Shown in pieces: positions 1 to 8,132 of a stretch of 64,000 bases of DNA. The position numbers and the translations under genes are program-made. The notes under the pieces are model-generated. The model was not told the DNA's origin. It did not search any database and worked only from the letters and a program-made list of their open reading frames with translations. Positions within the stretch are counted from its first letter, which is position 1, and each line of letters starts with the position of its first letter. The stretch comes from Rhizobiaceae bacterium (GTDB lineage Bacteria > Pseudomonadota > Alphaproteobacteria > Rhizobiales > Rhizobiaceae): the NCBI GenBank assembly GCA_017643025.1, contig JAEPOG010000003.1:310001-374000 (forward strand), written 5' to 3'.

Positions 1-1
1 G

Positions 2-847
2 GTGGCGGAAGTGACTGGAAAGCTGGTCGATCGCCACGATCGTCAGGAAGAGAAGAATGAAGATTGCCGCTGCGGCGTCATAGCGTCCGGTGCCCCAGCT
101 TATGGCGACGCGCAATTCCTCGCCGATGCCGCCGGCACCGACGAAGCCGAGTATGGCGGATGCGCGGACGTTGATCTCGAAGCGCATGAGCGCGTAGGAA
201 AGATAGTTCGGCGCGACCTGAGGCAGCACACCCAGCCACATGCGCTGCATCCATGTTGCGCCGACCGATGCCAGTCCCTCGACCGGCTTGAGGTCGGCGT
301 TTTCGTTGACTTCGGAGAACTGCTTGCCGAGCGCGCCCGCGGTGTGGATCGCGATCGAGATCATCGCCGGGACTGGGCCGCCGCCGAGCACGAAGATCAG
401 CACCAGGGCGATGACGATTTCGGGCAATGCCCGCATGACGTCCATGAGGCGGCGAAAGAGGCCGATAAGTCGCGGCCAGCGCGCAAAGCCGCGCGTCGAC
501 AGCAGCGACAGCACGGATGCCGCAATGGCGCCGAGCAGCGTGGAGACAGCTGCGATGTTGATGGTCTCGATCATCGCCGGGACGTAGCGCACGAGATTGG
601 CGGGGAGTGCCGCGCCCTTCGCGATAGCTTCGGCGATCAACTCGGCCGGAAAATCGAAGATGCGCGAGAGCCCGTCCCAGAAACCGCCTGCGTTGCGGCT
701 GTCCGCCAGTCCGAAGCCGGCGGCAAGCAGCACGAAGAATACGACGAGCAGGATGCCCGAATACATGCGCTTGCGGCGCATGTCGGCGAGGTACCCGGCC
801 TTGATGGTGTCGGTCTCGCGTGTGCCGCCGAGCGAAACGTCGGTCAT
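2..847 (-). CDS. phnE: Phosphonate ABC transporter permease PhnE (3' end outside window)
   Basis: Inner-membrane permease of the phosphonate importer PhnCDE. Translated from the ATG at 847, the protein reads MTDVSLGGTRETD and then a first hydrophobic segment (about residues 30-46). Several further membrane segments follow, with a binding-protein-dependent permease loop late in the protein (ASAILGFVGAGGIGEELR). The frame stays open for 282 codons to the left edge, ending in DQLSSHFRH, so only the C-terminus is missing. It follows phnD on the same strand, 67 nt after the phnD stop. Rhizobial phn loci often carry a second phnE, which would lie left of the window. Identity is strong from motif and context. 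Confidence 0.9.
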   Translation of the reverse strand, partial: MTDVSLGGTRETDTIKAGYLADMRRKRMYSGILLVVFFVLLAAGFGLADSRNAGGFWDGLSRIFDFPAELIAEAIAKGAALPANLVRYVPAMIETINIAAVSTLLGAIAASVLSLLSTRGFARWPRLIGLFRRLMDVMRALPEIVIALVLIFVLGGGPVPAMISIAIHTAGALGKQFSEVNENADLKPVEGLASVGATWMQRMWLGVLPQVAPNYLSYALMRFEINVRASAILGFVGAGGIGEELRVAISWGTGRYDAAAAIFILLFLTIVAIDQLSSHFRH

Positions 848-914
848 TCGAAATATCCGCTGAACAAACGGGACGGGCCTCCGTGCGGAAGCCCATCCCA
901 GACTGATGTTGGTA

Positions 915-1826
915 TCAGTTGGTCTGCGCGGTCTGAGCCTTGCGCAGCTCGATCATCGTCAGATACGCGTCATGCGTGATCGGCGCGAAACCGGCAGTGT
1001 CGCCGGCCGCGATGTTGTAGGCGCACTGGGCGTCCATCTCGTGCATGCCGCCGACAAGCTCGACCATCTTCGCCTTGACGTCGTCCGGCAGCGCCTTGCG
1101 CAGCACGACCGGGCCTTCCGGGATCGGCTTCGATTTCCAGATCTCGACGATGTCATTCATGTCGACGATGCCGGAATCGACCGCCTTGCGCAGTGCGCCG
1201 GAATTGTAGCCGTCTTCCCAGTTGCCCTGGCCGTCGGCCCAGGTCACGCCGGCATCGACGTCGCCATTGACCACCGCGACGATCGTCTGCTCATGGCCGC
1301 CGGTGAAAACGACCTCACCGAAATAGGCCCCGTTTTCCATCGATGCGCCGGTCGCCATCGGGATTTCGACCGACGGGATCAGGTAGCCGGAGGTCGAGTT
1401 CGGATCGCCGAAGCCGAACTTCCTGCCCTGCATGTCGTCAAGCGATGTGATGCCGGAGTCCTTACGGGCGAAGCCGATCGAGTGATACGAGAACGAGCCG
1501 TCGAGGTTGGTCTTGACCAGCACGGGCTCGACCGCTTCCGGGTCGGTCAGGTAGGCCTTGGCATAGCCGGACGCGCCGAGCCAGGCCATGTCGATCGTGC
1601 CGCCCAGCAGGCCCTGAATGACGCCGTCATAGTCGGCCGGGGTGAAGAGCTTCACCTCAACGCCGAGCGTCTCGCTGGTGTAGTTCTTCAGGCACTCGTG
1701 CGAGGTCAGTCGGTCCTGCGCGTTCTCGCCGCCAAGAATGCCGATGCGGAATTCGGTGATGTCCTGTGCCATTGCCGGCAAGGTCAGGGCGGTGGTGACC
1801 GCAAATGCTGCAAGCAGTTTCTTCAT
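915..1826 (-). CDS. phnD: Phosphonate ABC transporter periplasmic binding protein PhnD
   Basis: Periplasmic phosphonate-binding protein, 303 aa. The start at 1826 is chosen because it has an AGGAG ribosome binding site about 8 nt upstream and opens a classic Sec signal peptide (MKKLLAAFAVTTALTLPAMAQ, cleavage after AMA). An in-frame start much further upstream would put junk before the signal. The mature part has the PhnD hallmarks: FRIGILGGENAQDR, a FTPADYDGVI stretch, and FGFGDPNSTSGYLIP, the conserved ligand-binding segment of this family. It is the second gene of phnCDE, between the ATPase and the permease. Confidence 0.93.
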   Translation of the reverse strand: MKKLLAAFAVTTALTLPAMAQDITEFRIGILGGENAQDRLTSHECLKNYTSETLGVEVKLFTPADYDGVIQGLLGGTIDMAWLGASGYAKAYLTDPEAVEPVLVKTNLDGSFSYHSIGFARKDSGITSLDDMQGRKFGFGDPNSTSGYLIPSVEIPMATGASMENGAYFGEVVFTGGHEQTIVAVVNGDVDAGVTWADGQGNWEDGYNSGALRKAVDSGIVDMNDIVEIWKSKPIPEGPVVLRKALPDDVKAKMVELVGGMHEMDAQCAYNIAAGDTAGFAPITHDAYLTMIELRKAQTAQTN

Positions 1827-1878
1827 TGTCGCTCTCCTGTTGCGAATATCCGGACCTTTTGTCCGGTTTCTGGGGAAG

Positions 1879-2700
1879 TCAGATCGCCGCCTCGGCCTCG
1901 CGCATGAACGAGTAGGCGGGTTCCAGTGTCTCGATCGAGGTGGAGGTGGAGCTCTCAGAGAAGCTCTCGTCGGCGCCGTAGATGTCGCGGGCGACGGCCG
2001 TCGTGAGATCCTCCGGCGCACCGTCGAACACGACAACGCCGTCGCGCATGCCGACCACGCGGTCGCAGTAGCGGCGGGCGGTGTCGAGCGTGTGCAGATT
2101 GCACACGATCATGCGGCCGTCCTCGTCGTGGATGCGGCGCAACGTGTCCATGACGACCTGTGCGTTCATCGGATCGAGCGATGCGATGGGCTCGTCGGCC
2201 AGAATGACGCGCGGGTCCTGCATCAGGGCTCGGGCGATCGCGACGCGCTGCTGCTGGCCGCCTGACAACGTCTCGACCCGCTTCGGTGCGTGGTCGGCGA
2301 TGCCGAGGCGGTCGAGAATGTCGATCGCCTGCTCGATATCCTCGCGCGGAAACATGCTGAACATCGTTGCCACGGTCGAGCGCCGGTTCAGCGTGCCGTG
2401 AAGCACGTTCGACACAACATCCAGTCGCGGCACCAGATTGAACTGCTGGAAGATCATGGCGCAGTCGCGCTGCCATGAACGCAGGGCTGCGCCCCTGAGG
2501 GCTGATACTTCACTGCCGTCAAAAAAAATCGACCCCTCGGAGGGATCGATGAGACGGTTGATCATGCGAAGCAGGGTGGATTTGCCGGCGCCGGAGCGGC
2601 CGATCACGCCAACCATCTGGCCCTGCGGGACTTCGATCGCGACGCTGTCGACGGCGGTGTTCTTGCCGAATCGGCGAGTGACGTCCACGAGTCTGAGCAT
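1879..2700 (-). CDS. phnC: Phosphonate ABC transporter ATP-binding protein PhnC
   Basis: ATPase of the phosphonate importer, 273 aa. Walker A GRSGAGKS is at residues 34-41, the ABC signature LSGGQQQR at about 145-152, and Walker B VILADEP at about 164-170. The stretch [14 protein letters not shown] and the [20 protein letters not shown] tail are typical of PhnC rather than of general amino-acid importers. It is first of phnCDE and lies downstream of a PHO-box-like array (2760-2799), so it probably has its own phosphate-starvation promoter inside the larger phn cluster. About 25 C-terminal residues ([13 protein letters not shown] and on) extend past the usual family end. Confidence 0.93.
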   Translation of the reverse strand: MLRLVDVTRRFGKNTAVDSVAIEVPQGQMVGVIGRSGAGKSTLLRMINRLIDPSEGSIFFDGSEVSALRGAALRSWQRDCAMIFQQFNLVPRLDVVSNVLHGTLNRRSTVATMFSMFPREDIEQAIDILDRLGIADHAPKRVETLSGGQQQRVAIARALMQDPRVILADEPIASLDPMNAQVVMDTLRRIHDEDGRMIVCNLHTLDTARRYCDRVVGMRDGVVVFDGAPEDLTTAVARDIYGADESFSESSTSTSIETLEPAYSFMREAEAAI

Positions 2701-2759
2701 GAATCAGCGTTCCTGTCCGCCGGTGGTTTCGCAGTTACGAATTGCGCTAACGGACGGAC

Positions 2760-2799
2760 GTGAAGGTGCGATGTCACTTGTATGAAGGATCGATGACGA
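2760..2799 (-). promoter_or_regulatory. Tandem PHO-box-like repeats upstream of phnC
   Basis: On the minus strand four 7-mers occur at an exact 11-nt period: TCGTCAT, CCTTCAT, GTGACAT, CCTTCAC. Each matches 4-5 of 7 positions of the PhoB half-site CTGTCAT, and each pair is separated by 4 nt, the PHO-box geometry. The array lies 60-99 nt before the phnC start codon. Direct observation: the periodicity. Inference: PhoB binding and a separate phnCDE promoter. Confidence 0.5.
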
Positions 2800-2806
2800 T
2801 ACACAG

Positions 2807-2828
2807 AGCCGGCTCAGCAGTGCCGGCT
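2807..2828 (-). terminator. Short hairpin at the end of the hexapeptide transferase gene
   Basis: AGCCGGC, an 8-nt loop, then GCCGGCT: a perfect 7-bp stem overlapping the stop codon of the upstream gene. There is no U-run on either strand, so at best it attenuates read-through from phnGHIJKL into phnCDE. Confidence 0.3.
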
Positions 2829-3441
2829 AGGCTGCGTACTTCTCCAGGAATTCCTCGGCCGAGAGCGATCTGAAGTCGTTGAGCGACGCGCGCAGAACAG
2901 CGTGATCCCAGTCCCACCATGCGAGCGCCTGGAAGCGCTCGGCGATGCGGCGGTCGAAGCGTTCGCGGATGGGCTTCGCCGGCACGCCGGCGACCACCGT
3001 GTAGGGCGCCACGTCCTTGGTTACGACCGCGCCCGAACCCACGACCGCGCCGTCGCCGACTGTAACGCCCGGCAGCACCGTGGAGCCGTGGCCGAGCCAG
3101 GTGTCATGCCCTATGCGGACCTTCTTGGCGCGGCGGGCGGCGAAAAAATCTGCCTCGTGCTCGGCGTCGTCCCAGTAGTCCGATGCGCGGTAGGTGAAGT
3201 GGTGCAGCGTTGCACGGTACATCGGATGGTTGGTGGCATTGAGCCGAACCGTTGCGGCGATGTTCGAGAACTTGCCGATCTCGGCGCACCAGGTGCTACA
3301 GTCCTGCGTCAGATAGGAATAGTCGCCGAGCACCGTCTCATGCACACGGCAGCGCTCGCCGATCTCGGTGTAGCGGCCAAGGGTCGAGTCTCTAACGTCC
3401 GCGCTTGGATGGACGACGGGCGTTTCGGACAGCTTCGTCAC
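2827..3441 (-). CDS. Phosphonate-cluster hexapeptide-repeat transferase
   Basis: Left-handed beta-helix acyltransferase-like protein, 204 aa, of the family found inside C-P lyase operons (phosphonate metabolism transferase, hexapeptide repeat family). Hexapeptide turns are visible through the middle ([20 protein letters not shown], then [14 protein letters not shown]), ending with [17 protein letters not shown], the usual xenobiotic acetyltransferase C-cap. The start is GTG at 3441, which overlaps the phnL stop as GTGA; this coupling decides the start. Substrate unknown. It may acetylate an aminoalkylphosphonate or a pathway intermediate, taking a PhnO-like role, but the fold differs from PhnO (a GNAT enzyme). 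Confidence 0.8.
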   Translation of the reverse strand: MTKLSETPVVHPSADVRDSTLGRYTEIGERCRVHETVLGDYSYLTQDCSTWCAEIGKFSNIAATVRLNATNHPMYRATLHHFTYRASDYWDDAEHEADFFAARRAKKVRIGHDTWLGHGSTVLPGVTVGDGAVVGSGAVVTKDVAPYTVVAGVPAKPIRERFDRRIAERFQALAWWDWDHAVLRASLNDFRSLSAEEFLEKYAA

Positions 3442-4145
3442 GCCGCGATCTCCTTCGGCGCGAACTCGGTGACGTTGATCACGCGATCCGCCACCGCCTC
3501 GCGCACGTCGGTGTCGTGGAAAATGCCGAGCAGCGCCACGCCAGCCACCTTCTTCTCGGCGATCATGTCGATCACCACCCGCCGGTTGGTGGCGTCGAGC
3601 GAGGCTGTCGGCTCGTCGAGAAGCAGGATCGGATGGTCGGTGATGAAACCGCGCGCGATGTTCACGCGCTGCTGTTCGCCGCCGGAGAAGGTCGCCGGCG
3701 GCAGCTGCCACAGCCGCTCCGGCAGGTTGAGCCGCGCCAGCATCGCGCTCGCTCTGCCGATGGCCTCGTCGCGTTCGACACCGCGCGCGAGCAGCGGCTC
3801 GGCCACGACATCGAGTGCAGCAACGCGCGGGATCGTGCGCAGGAACTGGCTGACATAGCCCACTGTCTCCCGCCGGATGGCGATGACCGCGCGCGGATCG
3901 GCAGTCGCCAGATCGACCAACCTGCCGCGATGGGTGACGATGATCTGCCCTGAATCCACGGCGTAGTTGCCGTAGAGCATCTTCACGATCGAGCTCTTGC
4001 CCGCGCCTGAGGGGCCGCCCAGCACCGCGCTTTCGCCGGCTTTCAGCGAGAATGATACGTTGTCGACCACGGCGAGTTTCACCCCGCCCTGCAGGTGCAT
4101 TGTGAAGCTCTTCGAGACTTCCGAGACGACGAGCGGCGTTGTCAT
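3438..4145 (-). CDS. phnL: C-P lyase accessory ATP-binding protein PhnL
   Basis: ABC-type ATPase of the C-P lyase machinery, 235 aa, not an importer subunit. Walker A GPSGAGKS is at residues 44-51, signature FSGGEQQR at about 153-160, and Walker [11 protein letters not shown] follows. The stretch [22 protein letters not shown] is characteristic of PhnL. It is separated from phnK by 66 nt holding a palindromic repeat, unlike the other junctions here, which overlap or nearly touch. Its stop overlaps the GTG of the next gene. Confidence 0.93.
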   Translation of the reverse strand: MTTPLVVSEVSKSFTMHLQGGVKLAVVDNVSFSLKAGESAVLGGPSGAGKSSIVKMLYGNYAVDSGQIIVTHRGRLVDLATADPRAVIAIRRETVGYVSQFLRTIPRVAALDVVAEPLLARGVERDEAIGRASAMLARLNLPERLWQLPPATFSGGEQQRVNIARGFITDHPILLLDEPTASLDATNRRVVIDMIAEKKVAGVALLGIFHDTDVREAVADRVINVTEFAPKEIAA

Positions 4146-4163
4146 GAAGGGTCCTTTTCGTGG

Positions 4164-4210
4164 CGCATGATCTTGTCCGAAAACCGGGTTCCACTTTTCG
4201 GGATCATGCG
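4164..4210. repeat. Rhizobial-type palindromic intergenic repeat between phnK and phnL
   Basis: A 47-nt imperfect palindrome: outer arms CGCATGATC (4164-4172) and GATCATGCG (4202-4210), inner arms CCGAAAA (4177-4183) and TTTTCGG (4195-4201). It closely resembles the palindromic units that are very abundant between genes in rhizobial genomes (RIME/ABC-type elements, from memory). Being inside an operon, its RNA hairpin may affect processing or stability. Confidence 0.7.
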
Positions 4211-4211
4211 G

Positions 4212-4988
4212 CTAGACCTGCAAAATCGACGAAACAAGAAGCTGAGTGTAGGGCTGGCGCGGATCGTCGAGCACGCGGTCGGTCAGGCCGGTTTCGACCA
4301 CACGACCGTCCTTCATCACCATCATCCGGTGGGAGAGTAGCCGGGCGACCGCGAGGTCGTGCGTGACGACGATCGCGGCGAGACCGAGTTCCGAAACCAG
4401 ACCGCGCAACAGGTCGAGCAGGCGCGCCTGCACCGACACGTCGAGCCCGCCGGTCGGCTCGTCCATGAAGATGAGACGCGGGCTGGTGACGAGGTTGCGC
4501 GCGATCTGAAGCCGCTGCCGCATGCCGCCCGAGAACGCGCGGGGCTGATCGTCCACGCGATCCTCGGCGATTTCGACGCGCTCAAGCCAGTCGATCGCCG
4601 TGTGGCGGATGCGGCCGTAGTGCCGGTCGCCCACCGCCATCAGCCGCTCGCCGACATTGGCGCCGGCTGAAACCGTCATGCGCAGCCCGTCTGCCGGGTT
4701 CTGGTGCACGAAGCCCCAGTCGGTGCGCATCAGGAAGCGGCGCTCGGCCTCGCTCATACGGTAGAGGTCGCGCCACCCGCCGTCGCGCATGCGGTAGGAC
4801 GCGGTGCCGGCGGAAGGCAGTAGCCGCGTCGAGACGCAGTTGAGCAGCGTCGTCTTGCCGGATCCGGATTCACCGACCACAGCAAGCACCTCGCCCGGCC
4901 ACAGGTCGAAAGTGACGTCCTGGCAGCCGACGCGCGCGCCATAGGATTTGGTCAGTGAGGTGACGCGCAGTAGCGGTTCGTCGCTCAT
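4212..4988 (-). CDS. phnK: C-P lyase ATP-binding protein PhnK
   Basis: ABC-type ATPase that docks on the PhnGHIJ core complex, 258 aa. Walker A GESGSGKT is at residues 39-46, the signature SGGMRQRLQIARNL and Walker B LIFMDEPTGGLD follow, and the H-loop is VVTHDLAVARLLSHR. The sequence resembles oligopeptide-type ATPases, as PhnK does. The start at 4988 overlaps the phnJ stop as ATGA, so translation is probably coupled; an in-frame start further upstream would run through phnJ and was rejected. Confidence 0.94.
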   Translation of the reverse strand: MSDEPLLRVTSLTKSYGARVGCQDVTFDLWPGEVLAVVGESGSGKTTLLNCVSTRLLPSAGTASYRMRDGGWRDLYRMSEAERRFLMRTDWGFVHQNPADGLRMTVSAGANVGERLMAVGDRHYGRIRHTAIDWLERVEIAEDRVDDQPRAFSGGMRQRLQIARNLVTSPRLIFMDEPTGGLDVSVQARLLDLLRGLVSELGLAAIVVTHDLAVARLLSHRMMVMKDGRVVETGLTDRVLDDPRQPYTQLLVSSILQV

Positions 4989-5854
4989 TCGGCGGCCTCC
5001 ATGTTGCGTTCGCCAACATGCCCGTCCGCTTGCCGCTTTTCGCAATGGTCGGTGTCGGAGCACACGAACATCCGCCCGCCCTGGTCATCGAGAATGACTT
5101 CGTCGAGATAGACGTTATCCGCCCCGCACAGCGCACAGGGCCTGTCGAACTTCTGCACCTCGAACGGATGGTCCTCGAAATCGAGACTTACCACGTCCGT
5201 ATAGGGCGGCAGCGCGTAGATGCGCTTCTCGCGGCCCGCACCGAAGAGCTGCAACGCCGGCGACATGTGCATCTTCGGGTTGTCGAATTTCGGCGTCGGC
5301 GAGGGGTCCATCACGTACCGCCCCTCGACCTTCACCGGGTAGGCATATGTCGTCGCGATGTGGCCATGGCGCGCAATGTCCTCGTAGAGCTTCACATGCA
5401 TGAGCCCGTATTCTTCGAGCGCGTGCATCTTGCGCGTTTCGGTCTCGCGCGGTTCGAGGAAGCGCAGAGGCTCGGGGATCGGCACCTGGTAGACCAGCAC
5501 CTGGCCTTCGGTTAGCGGGTGCTCGGGAATGCGGTGGCGCGTCTGGATGATCGTTGCATCGGCCGTGGCGGTAGTGACCGCGACATCGGCGACCTTCTGG
5601 AAGAAGGCGCGAATGGACACGGCATTGGTGGTGTCGTCGGCGCCCTGGTCGATGACCTTGAGAACGTCCTCCGGCCCGATGATCGACGCCGTCACCTGCA
5701 CGCCGCCGGTGCCCCACCCATAGGGCATCGGCATTTCGCGTGAGGCAAACGGCACCTGGTAGCCTGGAATAGCAATGCCTTTCAGGATGGTGCGGCGGAT
5801 CATCCGCTTGGTCTGCTCGTCCAGATAGGCGAAGTTGTAGGTCGCGATATTCAT
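4985..5854 (-). CDS. phnJ: Alpha-D-ribose 1-methylphosphonate 5-phosphate C-P lyase PhnJ
   Basis: Radical-SAM enzyme that breaks the C-P bond of ribose methylphosphonate phosphate, releasing the alkane and a cyclic ribose phosphate. It has 289 aa. The non-canonical cysteine set of PhnJ is complete, CX2CX21CX5C at Cys240, Cys243, Cys265 and Cys271, matching the Escherichia coli spacing. Three of these ligate the 4Fe-4S cluster and the last acts in catalysis. The N-terminus (YNFAYLDEQTKRMIRR) is also typical. Its start overlaps the end of phnI by 4 nt, and its end overlaps phnK. Confidence 0.97.
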   Translation of the reverse strand: MNIATYNFAYLDEQTKRMIRRTILKGIAIPGYQVPFASREMPMPYGWGTGGVQVTASIIGPEDVLKVIDQGADDTTNAVSIRAFFQKVADVAVTTATADATIIQTRHRIPEHPLTEGQVLVYQVPIPEPLRFLEPRETETRKMHALEEYGLMHVKLYEDIARHGHIATTYAYPVKVEGRYVMDPSPTPKFDNPKMHMSPALQLFGAGREKRIYALPPYTDVVSLDFEDHPFEVQKFDRPCALCGADNVYLDEVILDDQGGRMFVCSDTDHCEKRQADGHVGERNMEAAE

Positions 5855-6954
5855 TCCGCCGCTTCCCAGTGTTCAGAGTCATTCGCGCGCGCTTCGGCTT
5901 CCGCCCGCATGCGCCGTACCAGATCGAGTTCGGCCTGGAAGTCGACATAATGCGGCAGCTTGAGATGCTCGACGAAGCCGGTGGCCTGCACATTGTCGGA
6001 ATGCGAGATGACGAACTCCTCGTCCTGTGCCGCCGCCACGACATCCTCGCCGAGTTCGGTCGCCCTGAGGGCGCGGTCGCATAGCGACATTGCCATCGCC
6101 TTGCGCTCGGACTGGCCGAACACCAGCCCGTAACCGCGCGTGAATTGCGGTGGCGCCTTGGCCGACCCCTTGAACTGGTTGACCATCTGGCACTCCGTCA
6201 CGCGGATACGCCCGAGCGGCACGGGAAAAGGGAGTTCGGGAACTTCGAGCTCGAGATCGACTTCGCCGATCCGGATCTCGCCGACAAAGGGGTGGCTGCG
6301 CGCGTAGCCGCGCTGCGTTGAATAAGCGAGCGCCAGCAGGAAACCCTCGTCGCCGCGCGCCAGCGCCTGTAGCCTCGCGTCGCGCTGCAGCGGGAACTCC
6401 AGCGGTTCGCGCGAGATGTCGGCGACGGGCTTGTCCTGAGCCACATCGCCGTCGCTCTCGATCAGGTCCTCGTTTGCCAAAATGTCGGTGACACGCGGCA
6501 TTGCCTCGTCGCTGGTTTCGCGCGTCTCGGCGTTTTCAGGTTCGATGCCCGCGGCAAGCTCCGGCTCAAGCAGGCGGTGCGTATAGTCGAAGGTCGGCCC
6601 GAGCAGCTGGCCGCCGGGCAGGTCCTTGTAGGTCGCCGAGATGCGCCGCTCCACCAGCATCTCAGCCGTGTCGGCTGCGCAGGTGTAGCCGAAGCGCGGG
6701 AGCGTGGTGCGGAACGCGCGCACTAGGAACACCGCCTCGATCATGTCGCCGCGCGCCTGCGTTATCGCCAGCGCCGCCAGCTCCGTGTCGTAGAGCGAAC
6801 CTTCCGCCATCACCCTGTCTACGCCCAGCGCCAGCTGCTCGACGATCTGGTCGAGCCTGAGTGCCGGGACCGAACGGTCGCCGCGCCGCCTGTCGGCCAG
6901 CAGCTTGTGCGCGTTGCGGATCGCCGCCTCGCCGCCTTTCACCGCGACATACAT
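5851..6954 (-). CDS. phnI: C-P lyase core subunit / nucleosidase PhnI
   Basis: Core subunit that, with PhnG, PhnH and PhnL, couples methylphosphonate to the ribose of ATP with loss of adenine. It has 367 aa from the ATG at 6954 (MYVAVKGGEAAI), the conserved PhnI start; an in-frame start further upstream would overlap phnH and was rejected. Conserved segments include ITQARGDMIEAVFLVRA, RRISATYKDLPGG, LLALAYSTQRGYARSHPFVG and the C-terminal SDNVQATGFVEHLKLPHYVDF. It lies 2 nt after phnH and overlaps phnJ by 4 nt. Confidence 0.96.
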   Translation of the reverse strand: MYVAVKGGEAAIRNAHKLLADRRRGDRSVPALRLDQIVEQLALGVDRVMAEGSLYDTELAALAITQARGDMIEAVFLVRAFRTTLPRFGYTCAADTAEMLVERRISATYKDLPGGQLLGPTFDYTHRLLEPELAAGIEPENAETRETSDEAMPRVTDILANEDLIESDGDVAQDKPVADISREPLEFPLQRDARLQALARGDEGFLLALAYSTQRGYARSHPFVGEIRIGEVDLELEVPELPFPVPLGRIRVTECQMVNQFKGSAKAPPQFTRGYGLVFGQSERKAMAMSLCDRALRATELGEDVVAAAQDEEFVISHSDNVQATGFVEHLKLPHYVDFQAELDLVRRMRAEAEARANDSEHWEAAE

Positions 6955-6956
6955 GG

Positions 6957-7565
6957 TCAGTCTCCGTGTTCGATGCGCACGCTGCGCGGGAGGCCGACCA
7001 CGCCGGATGGTCCGGCAAGGATGAGGTCGATACCGCGCGGGAAACGCGCCCGGTTCTGTTTCCACTGTTCGACGAAATGGCGCGGCAGCGGGTGCGGCGC
7101 GATTTCCGCTGTCTCGCGGATGCCCGGCCCGCGCAATTCCAGCCTCTCGCCGCCATCGAAGCTATCGACCTGAAGCACGATAGTCGCGGAGCGGTCGGGG
7201 TATTCCTGACTGCCCTGCGCGAAGTTCTCCAGCGCGATCATCTCGGCCGGATTGGAGACGAAGGCGAAATGCGCCTCGGCTGGCGAGCGCGCGATCGGAG
7301 CGCCGGTGTGAAAGCCGAGCCATGCCGCCACGGGTTCGGCGACCGTCAGCGCGGTGTCCATCCAGACAGGGGTCTCGTGGTCGCAAAGCGTCAGCGCCAC
7401 GGCTGCGGCCGCAGGCGACAGCCGAGCCGGCGGCTTTGGCAGTGCCGCCAGTTTCTGTGTCGTGCCCGGCCGCGCCATCGCATCCATGATCCTGCGAAAG
7501 GTCGCCTGCGCGCCGAACACCGGTTCGGCAAATGCGCCGCCAACGCCGTCGAGATCGGCTGTCAT
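6957..7565 (-). CDS. phnH: C-P lyase core subunit PhnH
   Basis: Subunit of the PhnGHIJ core, 202 aa, needed structurally for assembly of the nucleosidase step. Start at 7565 (MTADLDGVGGAF) overlaps the phnG stop as ATGA. Family features: FRRIMDAMARPGTTQKL near the N-terminus, FVSNPAEMIALENFAQGSQEYPD in the middle (the conserved GT/GS-x-YPD segment) and the closing WKQNRARFPRGIDLILA. Nothing unusual. Confidence 0.94.
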   Translation of the reverse strand: MTADLDGVGGAFAEPVFGAQATFRRIMDAMARPGTTQKLAALPKPPARLSPAAAAVALTLCDHETPVWMDTALTVAEPVAAWLGFHTGAPIARSPAEAHFAFVSNPAEMIALENFAQGSQEYPDRSATIVLQVDSFDGGERLELRGPGIRETAEIAPHPLPRHFVEQWKQNRARFPRGIDLILAGPSGVVGLPRSVRIEHGD

Positions 7566-8023
7566 TCGTCTTCTCCCCGCACCATCGTGAAGAAGTCGAC
7601 CCGGGTGGCGGCCGTCTCGGAGCACTTGGCGGCATCGGCATTTTCCAGGTCGCGGGCGAGCGGAGTGAGTATGCGCTCGGTCAATTTCGGGCGCAGCGTT
7701 TCGTCCTGCCATAGCGCGTCGATAACAGCTGAGATGCGGGATTTTTCCTTGTCGCGCCCGAGCGCATAGGCGTGGCCGACCGCGCCCGTTGCGAGCCGCA
7801 CCGTGGCGCGTGTCACCGTCGCTTCGCCGACATTGAATGGCGAGCCGCCGCCGCCGATCCGGCCACGGACGGTGACAAGGCCGGTCTCCGGCCCGCGCAC
7901 CATCTCATGTTCGGCGTCCAACCCTGCCTTGGCCCATAGCGCCGAGAGCTGTTCGGCCGACGCCCTTGCAAGCACGGCCATGTTGGCCTGCCGCAGGGCA
8001 TTTTCTCCCGCCTTCCAGTGCAA
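7562..8023 (-). CDS. phnG: C-P lyase core subunit PhnG
   Basis: First gene of the C-P lyase operon. PhnG is a small core subunit, about 150 aa in Escherichia coli and 153 aa here. The TTG at 8023 is preferred because GAGAGG lies 5 nt upstream and the distance to the conserved RQANMAVLARAS block then matches the family. Another TTG at 8047 would add 8 residues (MKNKREAT) but has no visible ribosome binding site. The C-terminal TRVDFFTMVRGEDE is diagnostic. Expression is probably set by the PHO box and PhnF operator in the 110 bp shared with divergent phnF. Confidence 0.93.
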   Translation of the reverse strand: MHWKAGENALRQANMAVLARASAEQLSALWAKAGLDAEHEMVRGPETGLVTVRGRIGGGGSPFNVGEATVTRATVRLATGAVGHAYALGRDKEKSRISAVIDALWQDETLRPKLTERILTPLARDLENADAAKCSETAATRVDFFTMVRGEDE

Positions 8024-8047
8024 GGTCGCCTCTCGCTTGTTTTTCAA

Positions 8048-8069
8048 TTTGTCTGGTTATATAGACAAA
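8048..8069. promoter_or_regulatory. Candidate PhnF operator
   Basis: Inverted repeat TTTGTCT-N8-AGACAAA between phnG and phnF. The centre read on the minus strand is GTCTATATAAC, similar to the GTnTAnAC half-sites used by HutC-type GntR regulators such as PhnF. It sits downstream of the likely phnG start of transcription, suiting a repressor that blocks phnG and its own gene. Confidence 0.65.
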
Positions 8070-8103
8070 TACACAAATCACATGCGTCGTGTAAATCCCG
8101 TTG

Positions 8104-8121
8104 ATGACGCTGGCATGACAG
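8104..8121 (-). promoter_or_regulatory. PHO box upstream of phnG
   Basis: Minus strand CTGTCAT-GCCA-GCGTCAT: two PhoB half-sites 11 nt apart, the first identical to the consensus and the second 5 of 7. It overlaps the ATG at 8115 in the phnF frame, an argument for placing the phnF start downstream at 8133. Confidence 0.7.
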
Positions 8122-8132
8122 GAACGCGGAAA

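Noticed and set aside
2..979. 325-aa plus-strand frame at the left edge
   Set aside because: Antisense to phnE. The minus-strand frame gives a clear permease although it has no stop inside the window.
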